DNA of 64,000 nt. It comes from Phorcus lineatus. Taxonomy: Eukaryota; Mollusca; Gastropoda; Trochida; Trochidae. A program made the translations under genes and the position numbers. A model generated the notes under the pieces. The model did not search any database. It saw nothing but the letters and a program-made list of their open reading frames with translations, and had not been told where the DNA came from. Of this stretch, positions 17,601 to 25,570 are shown one piece after another. The first letter of the stretch is position 1. Each line of letters opens with the position of its first letter. Where the stretch lies: positions 6,770,501 to 6,834,500 of the forward strand of contig OV121087.1 of NCBI GenBank assembly GCA_921293015.1. Direction: 5' to 3'.

Positions 17601-20113
17601 CAATTTTGTTCCAAAGAGGTTTAATTTGGTCAGTTTTGTTATCAAAGAGCTCTGGTTTGGTCAGTTTTGTTAAGAAAAAAAACCCATCACAAATGATGAT
17701 TTGTCAATATTTTTGTCCAGTTTCATTTGAAACTTTAAAGTATAACACATGTAATCTATTCAGCAGATGCTTCAACCTAGACTGTCACACCTGAGTCACA
17801 ATCCCAGGGTCCTGTTCACTGCCACTCAACAGGTAACTTCGACCGGAACCCGTCTGAAAAATCAACAGAATTTCTGCAATGATCACAGACATTACAAACC
17901 AACCTAAATCTTTTAAAACAGTTTTGATAATTATTTCATTAGGTTACTTTTGGCATTATTCACTTAAAAACCAACTCAAACAAACTTTGCAACTTTGATT
18001 ATCAATTTACAATTTTTTTGCATTATTAATGATGAGTTTTGAAACAAGTATATTCTGAATATAATGTTATGCACCATTGGTGGGGCGCGGGGTCCACATA
18101 CATGATATAAGTATATAAGGAAAGTGTTATGTAGGTATGTAACATTCAAGAGCAGTTCACCAATACTTACTGCACCAAAAGCCATGAAGCTAACATTGTA
18201 GCCAATGAGAGCTCGCTGAACCAAACCCTCGCATTTCTCTTGGTAGAGTTGTCGCTGCAAAAGAATAACTCATTCATAGTTCTCTTAACGACTGTCACAT
18301 CTTCGTTTCATTTTGAGGTAATGCATCCCTGTTTCTTGGGTCTTGGATCTACATTCACATCAATCTTTAAACAATATAGGAGATTGGAGTTTTAAATTTA
18401 TGCATTTTCATGCAAACAATATAATTTTGGAAAGTTTATAGATATTTGTTGACTGAATATGGAGCAAATGTAAAAATATACAGTTAACATATCTGTTTCA
18501 ATGAAAATTATCCAAACCTATCCTTATTTCATTCATTCATTGAATTTTATATTAGATTTCAGAAATCTAAAAATAATAAAGAGACCAAAAATGCTATATG
18601 ATGATGAATATAATTGGAAATTATTTTTTTTCATTTTCACAAATTAAAATCAGACACATTCATAACTAGAACAACTCGACAGAGAAAATCATTTTTGAAA
18701 TTAAAAGTTCAAACTTACATTCTTGGAATCGGATGAAAACGCTGCATCAAATGAAAATGTTGATTCCTGTAAAAAAAAAGAACACTTAATTATATCAACA
18801 ATATCATCAAAAACATGTATAAGAGAAATCTTAATCTTTTGTTGCTTATCTACTTTCTTTTGAAACCAGAAATCTTATTTCTTATACAGTACAGAAACAG
18901 CAAAACTCCGGCCTTGCATACCTTTCCTGCAGCATCAACTATGACTTTATCCCCCGACACTTTCACAATGGTTTTGGCGCCCTTGCTTTGTTCCTCAGAG
19001 GATAGTGGTCGACACCTCGCCAACACCTTGACACTGGCTGTCTCTGAAGGCTGAATAAACAAACATGCAGTTGTTTGTGACTGATTAAAATGTTCTAAAC
19101 TTCAATAGGAAAAGTAAAACATTTGATGAAAATTTGTATTTATGCAATCACATTTTTAGGTCATTTTTATATCATCAATCACTGTCTTCGACAAAAGAAA
19201 TAAAACATGGAAATTTTAACCTATTTGAACAGTTTTATTAAAATGATAAAGTTAGAATCAGTTTGGTCAGATCGAATCATATTCCATATCTATAGAATAT
19301 GTGAGTGTATTTTTACTGCATTTATCAATTTTATCAATCCTGTTGACTTCATACTAAAGTATTTCTATAGCCCTTTGACTCAGTGGAAGATTGTTTATGT
19401 AAATTTTGTTCTTTCTATACTTTTCTGTCATTTGAATAGTGTTGTGAAATAGTGAGTAAACATTTTTAAAATCTAGATTAAACAAAACTTTTATCTGTTG
19501 TTTGTGCATTACTAATATTCTTGTTTCGATTTTCCTTGTATGTCAGCTTTGTGTAATCAACTAACTTATATATACAGCTGGAAGATCACTTTACCTATGT
19601 ATTACCAACACTATATAATGTGTCCATTTTTCCTTGTATGTTGACTTTGTACGAAAATAAAAGTGAAATAAATTTTAAAAATTCAAACACCTTTAATCTA
19701 GTTATTTGATTTATGCATTTAATTACGGTCATAAATTACGGTCATAAATTTCTGGTAAGGAGATTTTAATGACTTTCTTTTGTGATGCATTTATTATGTT
19801 TCGGTGTTCATGTATGGACTGTCCCGGTTTGTCCGGATTTTAAGAATGTTATCTCGTGAATTCGTTGTCGTCAACCTTTAAAACAAATGAAAAATATCAC
19901 GTAAATATGGTATTATTGATTGAATCAGTTTTTCAATCAGCAAATATAGCATTTGTTTGCATTTTATTTTGAACTAACTTCGAATTTTGAGACAACTTCC
20001 TGTTGACTGATAGCGTTGTTGCCGAAATTGCGAAGTTTGTTTTATCACAAACATCGCTCCATATTCTATCCTATGTGAAAATAAGATTAAGTGTCACCCA
20101 TATAACCTACCAT
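2599..20113 (-). CDS. Divergent kinesin-like protein (24-exon model, about 698 aa)
   Basis: Spliced model on the minus strand. Exons, 5' to 3': candidate start 20111-20113 (uncertain); then 18922-19050, 18719-18766, 18171-18254, 17791-17853, 16874-16948, 15842-15921, 14852-14971, 14460-14554, 12601-12631, 11601-11700, 11235-11289, 10143-10225, 9421-9528, 8841-8945, 8064-8153, 7387-7483, 6750-6892, 6350-6409, 5530-5631, 5064-5165, 4388-4492, 4068-4218, 2599-2666 (TAA at 2599-2601). Every border is GT/AG, and the 23 firm exons sum to 2094 nt with one open frame. Residues about 2-322 are a kinesin motor: RCRP near the start, [19 protein letters not shown]-loop, RSHAIF switch I end, DLAG switch [16 protein letters not shown] and LGGNS. 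Residues about 335-676 are Lys/Glu-rich coiled coil. GSGxSY and KKKGG..IPYR resemble kinesin-3, but there is no FHA or PH domain. The P-loop Lys is Arg, switch I serines are missing, and loop 11/helix 4 is shortened, so ATPase activity is doubtful. The subfamily is not identified. Confidence 0.9.
3824..4032 (+). pseudogene. Unclassified coding-like remnant in the last intron
   Basis: After an in-frame stop near 3865, the plus strand stays open and encodes a Lys-rich stretch followed by [20 protein letters not shown] and RLEGKI before a stop. It looks like an old transposon or retrocopy fragment, but I do not recognise the family. Confidence 0.2.
4068..4218 (-). CDS. Kinesin-like exon 23 (C-terminal coiled coil)
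   Basis: 151 nt, phase 0-1, 50 codons, including [20 protein letters not shown] and [13 protein letters not shown]. This looks like the most compact block of the tail and would make a good search query. Donor GTAAGT. Confidence 0.93.
4388..4492 (-). CDS. Kinesin-like exon 22 (coiled coil)
   Basis: 105 nt, phase 0-0, 35 codons, including [20 protein letters not shown] and ending ELQQLQHFQ. Acceptor TTTCAG, donor GTAACC. Confidence 0.92.
5064..5165 (-). CDS. Kinesin-like exon 21 (coiled coil)
   Basis: 102 nt, phase 0-0, 34 codons, including [20 protein letters not shown]. Acceptor TTTACAG, donor GTGAGC. Confidence 0.9.
5473..5530. mobile_element. Half copy of the palindromic element at 31483-31624
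   Basis: GTCAATACCTATTTGTAGGG followed by ATCAGAGAAAAACAATATTG and ACC aligns along its length with one arm (31483-31545) of the 31.5-kb hairpin, with scattered mismatches. The inner end of the arm coincides with the exon 20 donor. Confidence 0.6.
5530..5631 (-). CDS. Kinesin-like exon 20 (coiled coil; donor in a repeat)
   Basis: 102 nt, phase 0-0: [20 protein letters not shown] then [14 protein letters not shown]. The donor GTCAAT is non-consensus and lies at the edge of a half copy of a palindromic repeat (5473-5530). Confidence 0.9.
5685..6195. repeat. Degenerate pyrimidine-rich tandem repeat
   Basis: Intron between exons 19 and 20. TGGTACCT/TACCTTA/CCCTACC-type words recur at irregular spacing. 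Probably a decayed minisatellite. Confidence 0.5.
6350..6409 (-). CDS. Kinesin-like exon 19 (coiled coil)
   Basis: 60 nt, phase 0-0: [20 protein letters not shown]. Acceptor TTTTCAG, donor GTGAGT. Confidence 0.88.
6750..6892 (-). CDS. Kinesin-like exon 18 (coiled coil)
   Basis: 143 nt, phase 1-0: [20 protein letters not shown] then [20 protein letters not shown]. Acceptor CTGCAG, donor GTGGGT. An ATG early in the exon is internal, not a start. Confidence 0.92.
7387..7483 (-). CDS. Kinesin-like exon 17 (coiled coil)
   Basis: 97 nt, phase 0-1: [20 protein letters not shown] then [12 protein letters not shown]. Donor GTAAAA, acceptor CCACAG. Confidence 0.9.
8064..8153 (-). CDS. Kinesin-like exon 16 (coiled coil)
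   Basis: 90 nt, phase 0-0: [20 protein letters not shown] then [10 protein letters not shown], with heptad Leu/Val spacing. Acceptor CTGCAG; the donor GTGCTG is weak. Confidence 0.88.
8283..8429. repeat. 21-bp minisatellite, 7 units
   Basis: Units of the form GGATGTTAGTGTAAATCCCA plus one base, seven in a row with a few substitutions; a diverged unit precedes them and a partial one follows. Because 21 is a multiple of three, several frames stay open here, but they are not genes. Confidence 0.9.
8612..8682 (-). repeat. tRNA-like sequence (SINE head or tRNA pseudogene)
   Basis: On the minus strand GTAGCTGTAGAGGG resembles an A box and GCAGGTTCAAATCCTGGC a B box/T arm, about 40 bp apart as in tRNA genes. 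The stems are not all paired, so a functional tRNA is unlikely. Confidence 0.4.
8737..8760 (+). repeat. Poly-C/poly-A tract
   Basis: A run of C followed directly by a run of A within an intron. Simple sequence. Confidence 0.8.
8841..8945 (-). CDS. Kinesin-like exon 15 (coiled coil)
   Basis: 105 nt, phase 0-0, 35 codons, beginning [20 protein letters not shown]. Highly charged helix. Acceptor GTGTCAG, donor GTACAA. Confidence 0.9.
9421..9528 (-). CDS. Kinesin-like exon 14 (neck and first coiled coil)
   Basis: 108 nt, phase 0-0: [20 protein letters not shown] then an Ala-rich turn. I-x-ELRxxIxKLKxxI matches the post-motor neck helix of kinesin-3. Donor GTAAGT. Confidence 0.92.
10143..10225 (-). 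CDS. Kinesin-like exon 13 (end of motor, neck start)
   Basis: 83 nt, phase 1-0: [20 protein letters not shown] then KNKAFQNM, the Y-x-ETLSTLRYADRAKxIKNK helix that ends kinesin motors. Donor GTGAGT. Its acceptor edge is duplicated about 330 bp upstream in the intron. Confidence 0.95.
10212..10482. repeat. Diverged tandem duplication, unit 1 (holds exon 13 edge)
   Basis: Pairs with 10541-10808. Shared landmarks in order: GGTATGAGGAAT, a GACCTGT segment, ATATCAATTGA/ATAATCAATTGA, GTTTGAC, GATACTT, AATTAAGTCATCACAAAAC, TGAGTGAGTGA. Offset about 330 bp. Confidence 0.7.
10541..10808. repeat. Diverged tandem duplication, unit 2
   Basis: Second copy of 10212-10482. At the position matching the exon 13 acceptor the sequence GAAT|CT has become GAAT|CC (AG to GG on the coding strand), so the copied exon edge would not be spliced at this place. 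Confidence 0.7.
10803..11010 (-). mobile_element. Probable retroelement 3' end
   Basis: On the minus strand an A/C-rich segment ends GCCCAAGTAGCAATAAAGAA, followed by a TTCACTCACTC microsatellite, as many LINE/SINE 3' ends do. A coding-like stretch with [18 protein letters not shown] lies just 5' of it. Family not fixed. Confidence 0.35.
11235..11289 (-). CDS. Kinesin-like exon 12 (LGGNS motif)
   Basis: 55 nt, phase 0-1: [19 protein letters not shown], matching LGGNS+T.M.A.lSP. Acceptor CTGTACAG, donor GTGAGT. Confidence 0.94.
11601..11700 (-). CDS. Kinesin-like exon 11 (helix 4 remainder to helix 5)
   Basis: 100 nt, phase 2-0: [19 protein letters not shown] then [19 protein letters not shown]-[DE]-[ST]-K-[IL]-T is the kinesin microtubule-facing loop 12/helix 5 signature. 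Donor GTACTG. Confidence 0.95.
12156..12440 (+). mobile_element. MITE-like element, family 2, copy 1
   Basis: Left end TTAAAGGGACACAGAGTATG (continuing to 12189) is identical over 34 nt to the inverse of 16685-16718. The right end TTTATGAAACATATTGTGTG matches the inverse of the other copy's left end. It holds the core GTGATCGAAAACCAGACAGT...AAACGTAATTTTGGAAACTT shared with family 1. Confidence 0.75.
12601..12631 (-). CDS. Kinesin-like exon 10 (31-nt microexon, loop 11)
   Basis: 31 nt, phase 1-2, coding ADPKSETGT after the switch II glycine, so DLAGSE becomes DLAGAD. Acceptor TTGACTAG, donor GTAAGT. Its short size and exact phase fit on both sides support it. After it, the usual LKEG..INKSL of loop 11/helix 4 is absent. 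Confidence 0.85.
12884..12893. repeat. Target-site duplication of the LINE, 5' copy
   Basis: CACTGCAGTC, repeated at 14238-14247 directly after the LINE's TC-rich 3' end. Confidence 0.85.
12894..14237 (+). mobile_element. 5'-truncated LINE (non-LTR retrotransposon), ORF broken
   Basis: Plus strand, inside the intron between exons 9 and 10, opposite to the host gene. It starts within the reverse transcriptase: [15 protein letters not shown] carries the xADD catalytic motif, followed by [10 protein letters not shown] and the thumb. The frame shifts by one near 13570, and the C-terminal part resumes in another frame ([19 protein letters not shown]) to a Cys-x2-Cys...His-x4-Cys motif (CERC...[10 protein letters not shown]) and a stop near 14117. 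A 3'UTR of about 110 nt has GGGCCATGCGGCC and ends GAATAAAATCTCTCTCTC. A 10-bp duplication flanks it. Inactive. Confidence 0.93.
14238..14247. repeat. Target-site duplication of the LINE, 3' copy
   Basis: CACTGCAGTC, identical to 12884-12893. Confidence 0.85.
14460..14554 (-). CDS. Kinesin-like exon 9 (switch I end to switch II)
   Basis: 95 nt, phase 2-1: [14 protein letters not shown] through [18 protein letters not shown] is the conserved end of switch I and DLAG the start of switch II. Donor GTGAGT. The next intron carries the LINE insertion. Confidence 0.94.
14852..14971 (-). CDS. Kinesin-like exon 8 (approach to switch I)
   Basis: 120 nt, phase 2-2. It contains [20 protein letters not shown] and ends [10 protein letters not shown], aligning with YVEDLS..V.S......L..G and the N-x-x-S-S-R-S-H loop. 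Neither the Asn nor the two Ser are kept. Donor GTCAGT. Confidence 0.92.
15842..15921 (-). CDS. Kinesin-like exon 7
   Basis: 80 nt, phase 0-2: [20 protein letters not shown] then [15 protein letters not shown] is the 'xVxDLLxP' element of kinesins. Donor GTAAGT; the last codon is split and completed as Ile. Confidence 0.92.
16295..16374 (-). repeat. tRNA-like B-box sequence
   Basis: The minus strand has GTGTGGGTTCGAATATTGGA, a good B box, directly abutting the family 2 element. No convincing A box or cloverleaf was seen. Possibly a SINE fragment. Confidence 0.25.
16375..16718 (-). mobile_element. MITE-like element, family 2, copy 2
   Basis: Inverted relative to 12156-12440. Plus-strand ends are TTAAAGTGATGCAGAGTATG and, at 16685-16718, the exact inverse of the first copy's 34-nt end. 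The internal CTGCTGTAGATAAGTTTCC and AAATTTACGTTTGAGTCATT are the inverse of the shared core. Confidence 0.75.
16874..16948 (-). CDS. Kinesin-like exon 6
   Basis: 75 nt, phase 0-0, 25 codons: TITTLFKYI then [11 protein letters not shown], the central beta strand that in active kinesins reads VSYxEIYNE. Donor GTAACA. Confidence 0.9.
17495..17672. repeat. 31-bp minisatellite, about 5-6 units
   Basis: Units such as TCTGATTTGGTCAGTTCTGT plus TATCAAACATG recur with substitutions and small indels. Intronic. Confidence 0.85.
17791..17853 (-). CDS. Kinesin-like exon 5 (P-loop, Lys replaced by Arg)
   Basis: 63 nt, phase 0-0: [21 protein letters not shown] in two pieces across the P-loop. With the last two codons of the previous exon it reads GATGSGRS. 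The kinesin consensus is GQTGSGKS/T; the catalytic Lys is Arg (codon CGA) at about residue 93. GSGxSY is typical of kinesin-3. Donor GTGTGA. Confidence 0.92.
18171..18254 (-). CDS. Kinesin-like exon 4 (helix before P-loop)
   Basis: 84 nt, phase 0-0, 28 codons ending [14 protein letters not shown]. This is the GYN..xFAYG segment that leads into the P-loop. Donor GTAAGT. Confidence 0.93.
18719..18766 (-). CDS. Kinesin-like exon 3
   Basis: 48 nt, phase 0-0: [16 protein letters not shown], matching the F-x-FD-x-x-F strand of kinesin motors. A poly-T tract and ACAG precede it; the donor is GTAAGT. Confidence 0.92.
18922..19050 (-). CDS. Kinesin-like exon 2 (first beta strand of motor)
   Basis: 129 nt, phase 0-0, 43 codons. 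It begins [24 protein letters not shown] is the RxRP adenine-contact motif at the start of kinesin motors. Acceptor TTTATTCAG, donor GTATGC. No in-frame ATG lies just upstream of the acceptor, so an upstream start exon is needed. Confidence 0.93.
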
Positions 20114-20230
20114 CTTTGTAACTTCCCTCAATTACTCTGAAATGACCGTCAACTTTGATCCAAAAGTTAATCTTGCAGTCAGTTTAGTATTTTGCCATGG
20201 TATTTGAGTAAATACACATAAATTGATGAC
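20111..20230 (-). CDS. Candidate exon 1 (5'UTR plus ATG) of the kinesin-like gene
   Basis: The minus strand reads ACAAAGATG followed by GTAGGT. The ATG has A at -3 and the donor follows the start codon at once, in phase 0. Joined to the next exon it gives [16 protein letters not shown], which puts ASVKV where kinesin-3 proteins carry it a few residues from the start. A short upstream ORF (MAKY) lies in the presumed leader. Only the ATG (20111-20113) would be coding, and the transcription start is a guess. ATG-plus-donor patterns are not rare by chance. Confidence 0.35.
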
Positions 20231-20260
20231 GTCACGGGCACCTGTCTCGGACATTTATAA
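20227..20260 (-). promoter_or_regulatory. Candidate promoter: TATA-like box and CRE palindrome
   Basis: On the minus strand TTATAAAT (20253-20260) lies about 140 bp upstream of the candidate ATG at 20111-20113. A perfect TGACGTCA palindrome sits at 20227-20234. This is a plausible core promoter for the kinesin-like gene, but both motifs can arise by chance in such DNA. Confidence 0.3.
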
Positions 20261-22638
20261 CCGGGTTGAACCAGTTAAAATTTTATCAAGTGACAAGGTT
20301 CTTTTCATGTTGTGCAATAATTAGCTTGAACAAATTGAACTGTAATGACAAACTTGATATTTTAAACTACTGTCCTCCAATTGCAATCATTTCTTGTTTG
20401 TTGGTGAAATATTTTAACAACAATTTGGTGGATTTTTAATTTTTCCATGTGGATTATATAGCAAATTGTATGTTGATAAACCATCATAAAGAGTCAAACA
20501 TTGAGACCAATGGAACGCATCGTTAAGAGATTTTCACTGTTGTTTGATTATATACAATATTTCAACTGTGAAAATTTACTTCAAATACTTGTTTTAATTG
20601 TTCAATTTTGAATGAATTTTCCTGGGCAAGAAAACAGAGATACATCATTCGTCTCATGAATTTATATAATGCATGAGCTCGTTGGCCATACCAAACAAAG
20701 ACCCTATAAACTGAATAAACCACCTTAAGCTTTGTTTTAAAAATTTAATTATCTATTCCTTACACTGCGAAGAACTCAATGTATCTCTTTGAGAATTAAA
20801 CACAATGATACTTACATTTCTTGTGATGGTGTACGATTTTATCAATGAAATGGGTTCTGAATAAAAAGTTTTTTATATTGGAATTTTCTAAAGGTCTTAT
20901 ACATCATAGTGTCATCGCGAAATTTATAAATATTATTTCAAACTTTCAACCATTCGAGACAAGACTCCATTATGGACTACTGAACAAAATACTTTTTTAA
21001 AAACCCAAAACAAACCAACATAGATATCAAATCGTTAAGAAGGGTTGATAATTCTAAACAAGAATGCATGTCTGATACAATATTCCTAACATAGATTTGA
21101 GCCCTGGGTTCATTTTATTTGGTATAAAATTAATTTATTGATAAAGTATTCGACCTAGATATTATTCTTTCAAGTTGTTAACTGTAAATCAAATACTTAC
21201 AAATATATAAAAAGATTAATTAAGACATCACATGCCACTTTTTAAAAAAATAACCTCTAGTTAAGTCACGATACACGACGACACTCCCCTCCCCCTTCCA
21301 CCTCTTTAAAATTGAAATATATACTACTATCAATGACTGAATGAAATTGTTTTACACCAATTTATTCAAAAAGAATATCGGAAATATATCATGGAGATTT
21401 ATAATGCAATTTGTGAAGGACTATTTATGACCTTCTTAACACGGATGTCTAACATACTCCATATGGTGGGGAAGGGGGTATATACGCGAGTTAAATATCG
21501 TTGATTTGAGTATACACAAAGCTTGGTTCATTCAGGTAATCTATTCATATAAAAATTTATAGGTAAACAACCTACAGCTCGATTTGTCGTACAAGGGTTC
21601 ATCTAAAAGATATGTTAAACATATTCATGACCGAATCATTTCAGAAGGAATGTCTTATTAGATTATTTTGAACTTCATATGTATTTTCTCCATCAACATA
21701 GCTCTAAACGCTAAAAACGTTAAATCGGAAAGCTGAATATGAGAAGGCCATTATCTCGTTAACAGCTGGTTAAAAAAAAACAATATGAAAACCGTTTTTC
21801 AAAAGGAAGCCGAATGATAAAGTCATGTATCTGACGTTGATTAAGATTCAGACAAAAATGTATATTCAGGGCAAATGTTTTTAACTTTTCTATGAATACC
21901 AAATTATCCACACACAAAAAAGAAAATAAAAAGTCTCCCTTTGTGAGTATCTCTTCAAAATTATAATTTGAAATTGATTTAATGCTAAATCACATCGCAT
22001 TCCTTTCTCTATAGTAAGACAACCATATCACTATCTACCCAAATTGTAAATACCATTTTTCAAAGAGTGATTTATATCAGTTATTGCCATAACTTAATAA
22101 GTATTTGATAATTAATTATGGACATATCTTCATTTTATTTCAACACTTTTGCACACGGGGCTTTAAGAAATAAGGTGAGGTATCTTTCAATACCTTTTCG
22201 GCAGACTTTTTGAAAACCTTAAAAATGTCTTAAACCTTCTTCTAAATATAAACCCTTCTACAGTAGGTACTTTCATAAAGTATAGATAATGGTTAAGTGA
22301 ATAGTTAATAATAATCATGTACAATGACTATAGTCTTAAAAGGTCCTTTTGTCTCTTTACAAACCTATAATGTATAGTTATGCATATTTGATTAAAGAAA
22401 GCTTTACATTGTCTTTGAATTCTATTTAACGGTACTTTATGACATTTGAACAACTATAATTGTATACAAAGCAACTGTTTTTACAATCAGAACTTTTGAG
22501 GTTTAATTCAATCTTTATTGGCAATATCATCAACGATAAACCACAATATGTAACTTTTTAACTACTTTTGAAAATCAGCAGACAAGTATCAAGTCAATTA
22601 TTTGAGGAACTGAAACAAACTATTTTGAAATATGCATC
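20261..22638. other. No gene seen; AT-rich upstream region
   Basis: Presumed upstream flank of the kinesin-like gene. Only short open frames. Pyrimidine-rich CCCCTCCCCCTTCCACC near 21286 is roughly mirrored by GGTGGGGAAGGGGG near 21464, possibly the ends of a decayed inverted-repeat element. Confidence 0.5.
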
Positions 22639-23115
22639 TTAAAGAGCCACTCCGTGAATTTTTGGAGTCATATATGCCAAACTTAGTCAATGGTGTCATT
22701 TGATCGCAAAGTATCGACTCTTACCAAAAATACATATTTTAAAGCTGATTTGTTTTTTACAGTGACAATATGAAGCTAGAACGTCGCAATTATGATCGAA
22801 AAACGGAAAGTGGCAGGCGTCAAATAGTCAAACGTAATTTTGGAGACTTATCTAAAGCAGCCAGGAGGGCAGTTAGGAGTTGATAGCGTTTGTTAGGCTA
22901 TAGAACTAGTATCAGTGTATATTGGACGTGATATCTACACCTGTGTGCATCTATAAGGCTGTTTTCAGATTTTCATGGAAAACCACTATTTGTCATATAT
23001 ATGTATTTTGGACATGAAAAGTTAAGATGTTATGATTTTATATCACCACATATGCCATTTAGGTTCGTATCAAAGGTAACTAATATGTTAGGAAAATCAC
23101 GGAGTGGCTCTTTAA
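22639..23115 (+). mobile_element. MITE-like element, family 1, copy 1 (477 bp)
   Basis: Perfect 19-nt terminal inverted repeats: TTAAAGAGCCACTCCGTGA at 22639-22657 and its inverse at 23097-23115. Contains the core shared with family 2 (ATGATCGAAAAACGG...CAAACGTAATTTTGGAGACT). The frame open across its right part is carried by both copies but has no domain. Confidence 0.85.
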
Positions 23116-25091
23116 TCGGAAACGTTTACCAAGAGGCAAATTTAGAATACAAAACGTTTGCCCAATATCGAATGGATTACCTCCAATTGTCCGGATACTT
23201 TAAAATGAACAAGAAAAGACTAATGTCGGTATTATTTATGATTTTATTTTTAATGATCTTGTGTCAATGTATCAAACATAAATCAGCAAATGCATCCGAA
23301 CTGAAATACATTTGAAATTGTTTGAATTCTTGCAATCCAATCATTAATATACCTGATCAACTTTGAGAGCGTATTTGTACGTTATTCATGATTTTAACAG
23401 TTATTTGAACTTATGTTAAATGCATTCAATTCACTTCACATGTACGCTTTAGGTAAATGATTAACTTCAATACCTCAAATGGTATTATGACCAACTCTAA
23501 ATCCTGCTTACTTTGCAGAATTTGTTACGATGTTTCTCGTAAAACTTTCACTGAACATGTATTTTAAGCGTTTGCTCTTATGAGGACATTTAACTTCCAC
23601 TACTCACTTTTAACACCTCAATCAAAACACACCCAGAGGTTAAATGTCTTTGTCTTTCCTTACCAGGCCAGATTATGTTTAACTCTCAAGCGAGTCTTTT
23701 CTGCGTATTCGCAAACAAGTTGAGTATTGTACTTTCGGAATTCAAACAAGATATAATAATTAAAAAATAGTATGATTATGATGAATTAAATGATTAATAT
23801 TCGAAAATAGGAAAACAAATTTTCGATGTTTCTGTTCAAGGTATTAAAGGCACTAGTGCACGCGTTTACGGTTTAAATTGGCTATTTTAAGGTTTAAGAG
23901 GACTTATGCATTCAATTAAGCTTTCTATCGATGCAATGAAATGCTTAAAATTCTTAACAATTGACCTGCAATCAACGATGAAAAAATTTAGACAGCCGCT
24001 GTCGGCTCGGACATATAAACAATCTATGGTTACCTGTGCACAAAACGGATAAATTATAAACAGATGAACGCGGCTGAACCAGTATTCTGTGCAGCTGTTG
24101 GATTTACCTAAACTCTGAACTGAGAACAAAGAATTAATTATGTTTTATGAAAGCAATGTTGTAAATAAACCGTTTAAATAACACAACATTAGCATTGCTA
24201 TTAGATTGATCAAAGCGACTGCCGTTTCCGCTTTTTTGGCTATAAGCAAAATCTTAATATTTCCAATATCGTAGTTCATGCGGATTTAAAGTTACGTTGC
24301 ATTAAATACTTCCGGTCTTTAAAAATCAACTTTACTACCTGAATACGTAAATATTTGTTAAATAACTTACGAGGTAGATTACTTGAGTTAGGATCTTGAA
24401 TCTGTGCTACGTTGTGTTTACGAAATATTGGTGTGTACTAGTGCGTTTAAGCATAATTTTCTTGTCATTTGAAAATTGAAAACGGTGTTGTTATATAGTT
24501 ACCTAGAATTAAAGACATTTCTTTAAATAATACATGCATTTTAACAGAAAAAAATAATTAGATAATCTCAATAAACGTAACTAAATGGAGCAAACTTATG
24601 TGCTTATTTTAATGAGATTGTTAATAGATACCGAGATGTAACTGTCAAAACGTTCTTCCATTTAAAGTAAAGTATCATTTATCCAGACTGTACAATGAAT
24701 TAATCTTACAAGATTCGAAAATACTCAGATAACTGACAATAATCAACAATTATAGCTATGATAACACTTCTTAGTATTATGCTTCTCACAACACATGTTG
24801 GAAGAGTGAGTGAGTTTTTTGTTTTAGGGTCACTTGACCAACATTACTACCATTAGCGACGTTTAGAAGGCAGGATTCGTTTAAATACAGACTACATTTT
24901 GTACTTAACAGCAGATCATCATCTGCAGTAAAAAGGCTTAAAGTCTTAATTACAAGACAAAATACCTATGAAAATATCATATTGGAAAATAATCACAGAC
25001 GTTGAGATACCCTTAGAATTAAGATGTGTCAATTTCATGAATATACATTGATATAATGTTACTTTAAGTAAATATTTTGATGAATTGCAGC
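23116..25091. other. No gene seen
   Basis: AT-rich spacer between the two family 1 copies. On the minus strand near 24805-24880, GTCAAGTGACCCTAAAACAA followed by AACTCACTCAC resembles another SINE/LINE tail. Confidence 0.5.
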
Positions 25092-25570
25092 TTAAAGAGC
25101 CACTCCGTGATCTTCCTAACATATTATTTCCCTTTGATACGAACCTTAATGTCATATGTGGTGATATAAAATCAAAACATCTTAACTTTTCATGTCCAAA
25201 AGACATATATATATGAAAAATACTGGTTTTCCATGAAAATATAAAAACAGCCTTATAAATGCGCAGAGGTGTAGATACAACGTCCAATATACATGGATAC
25301 TAGTTATATATCCTAACAAACACTATCAACTCCTAACTTCCCCCCTGGCTGTTTTAGATAAGTCTCTAAAATTACGTTTGACTATTTGACGCGCGCCACT
25401 GTCCGGTTTTCGATCATAATTGCTTTGTTCTACCTTCATATTGTCACTGTAAAAAAACAATAAGCTTAAAAATGTGGGATTTTTGTAACAGTCAATACTT
25501 CGCGATCAAATGACATCGTTGATTAAGTTTTGCATATATGACTCCTACAACTCACGGAGTGGCTCTTTAA
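25092..25570 (-). mobile_element. MITE-like element, family 1, copy 2 (479 bp)
   Basis: TTAAAGAGCCACTCCGTGA at 25092-25110 and its exact inverse at 25552-25570. The internal sequence is the reverse complement of copy 1 along its length, so the two copies lie head-to-head about 2 kb apart. Confidence 0.85.

Noticed and set aside
23001-25287. Paired homologous open frames (about 104 and 113 aa)
   Set aside because: They are the same part of the two family 1 MITE copies; no domain is present, and the similarity comes from the repeat.
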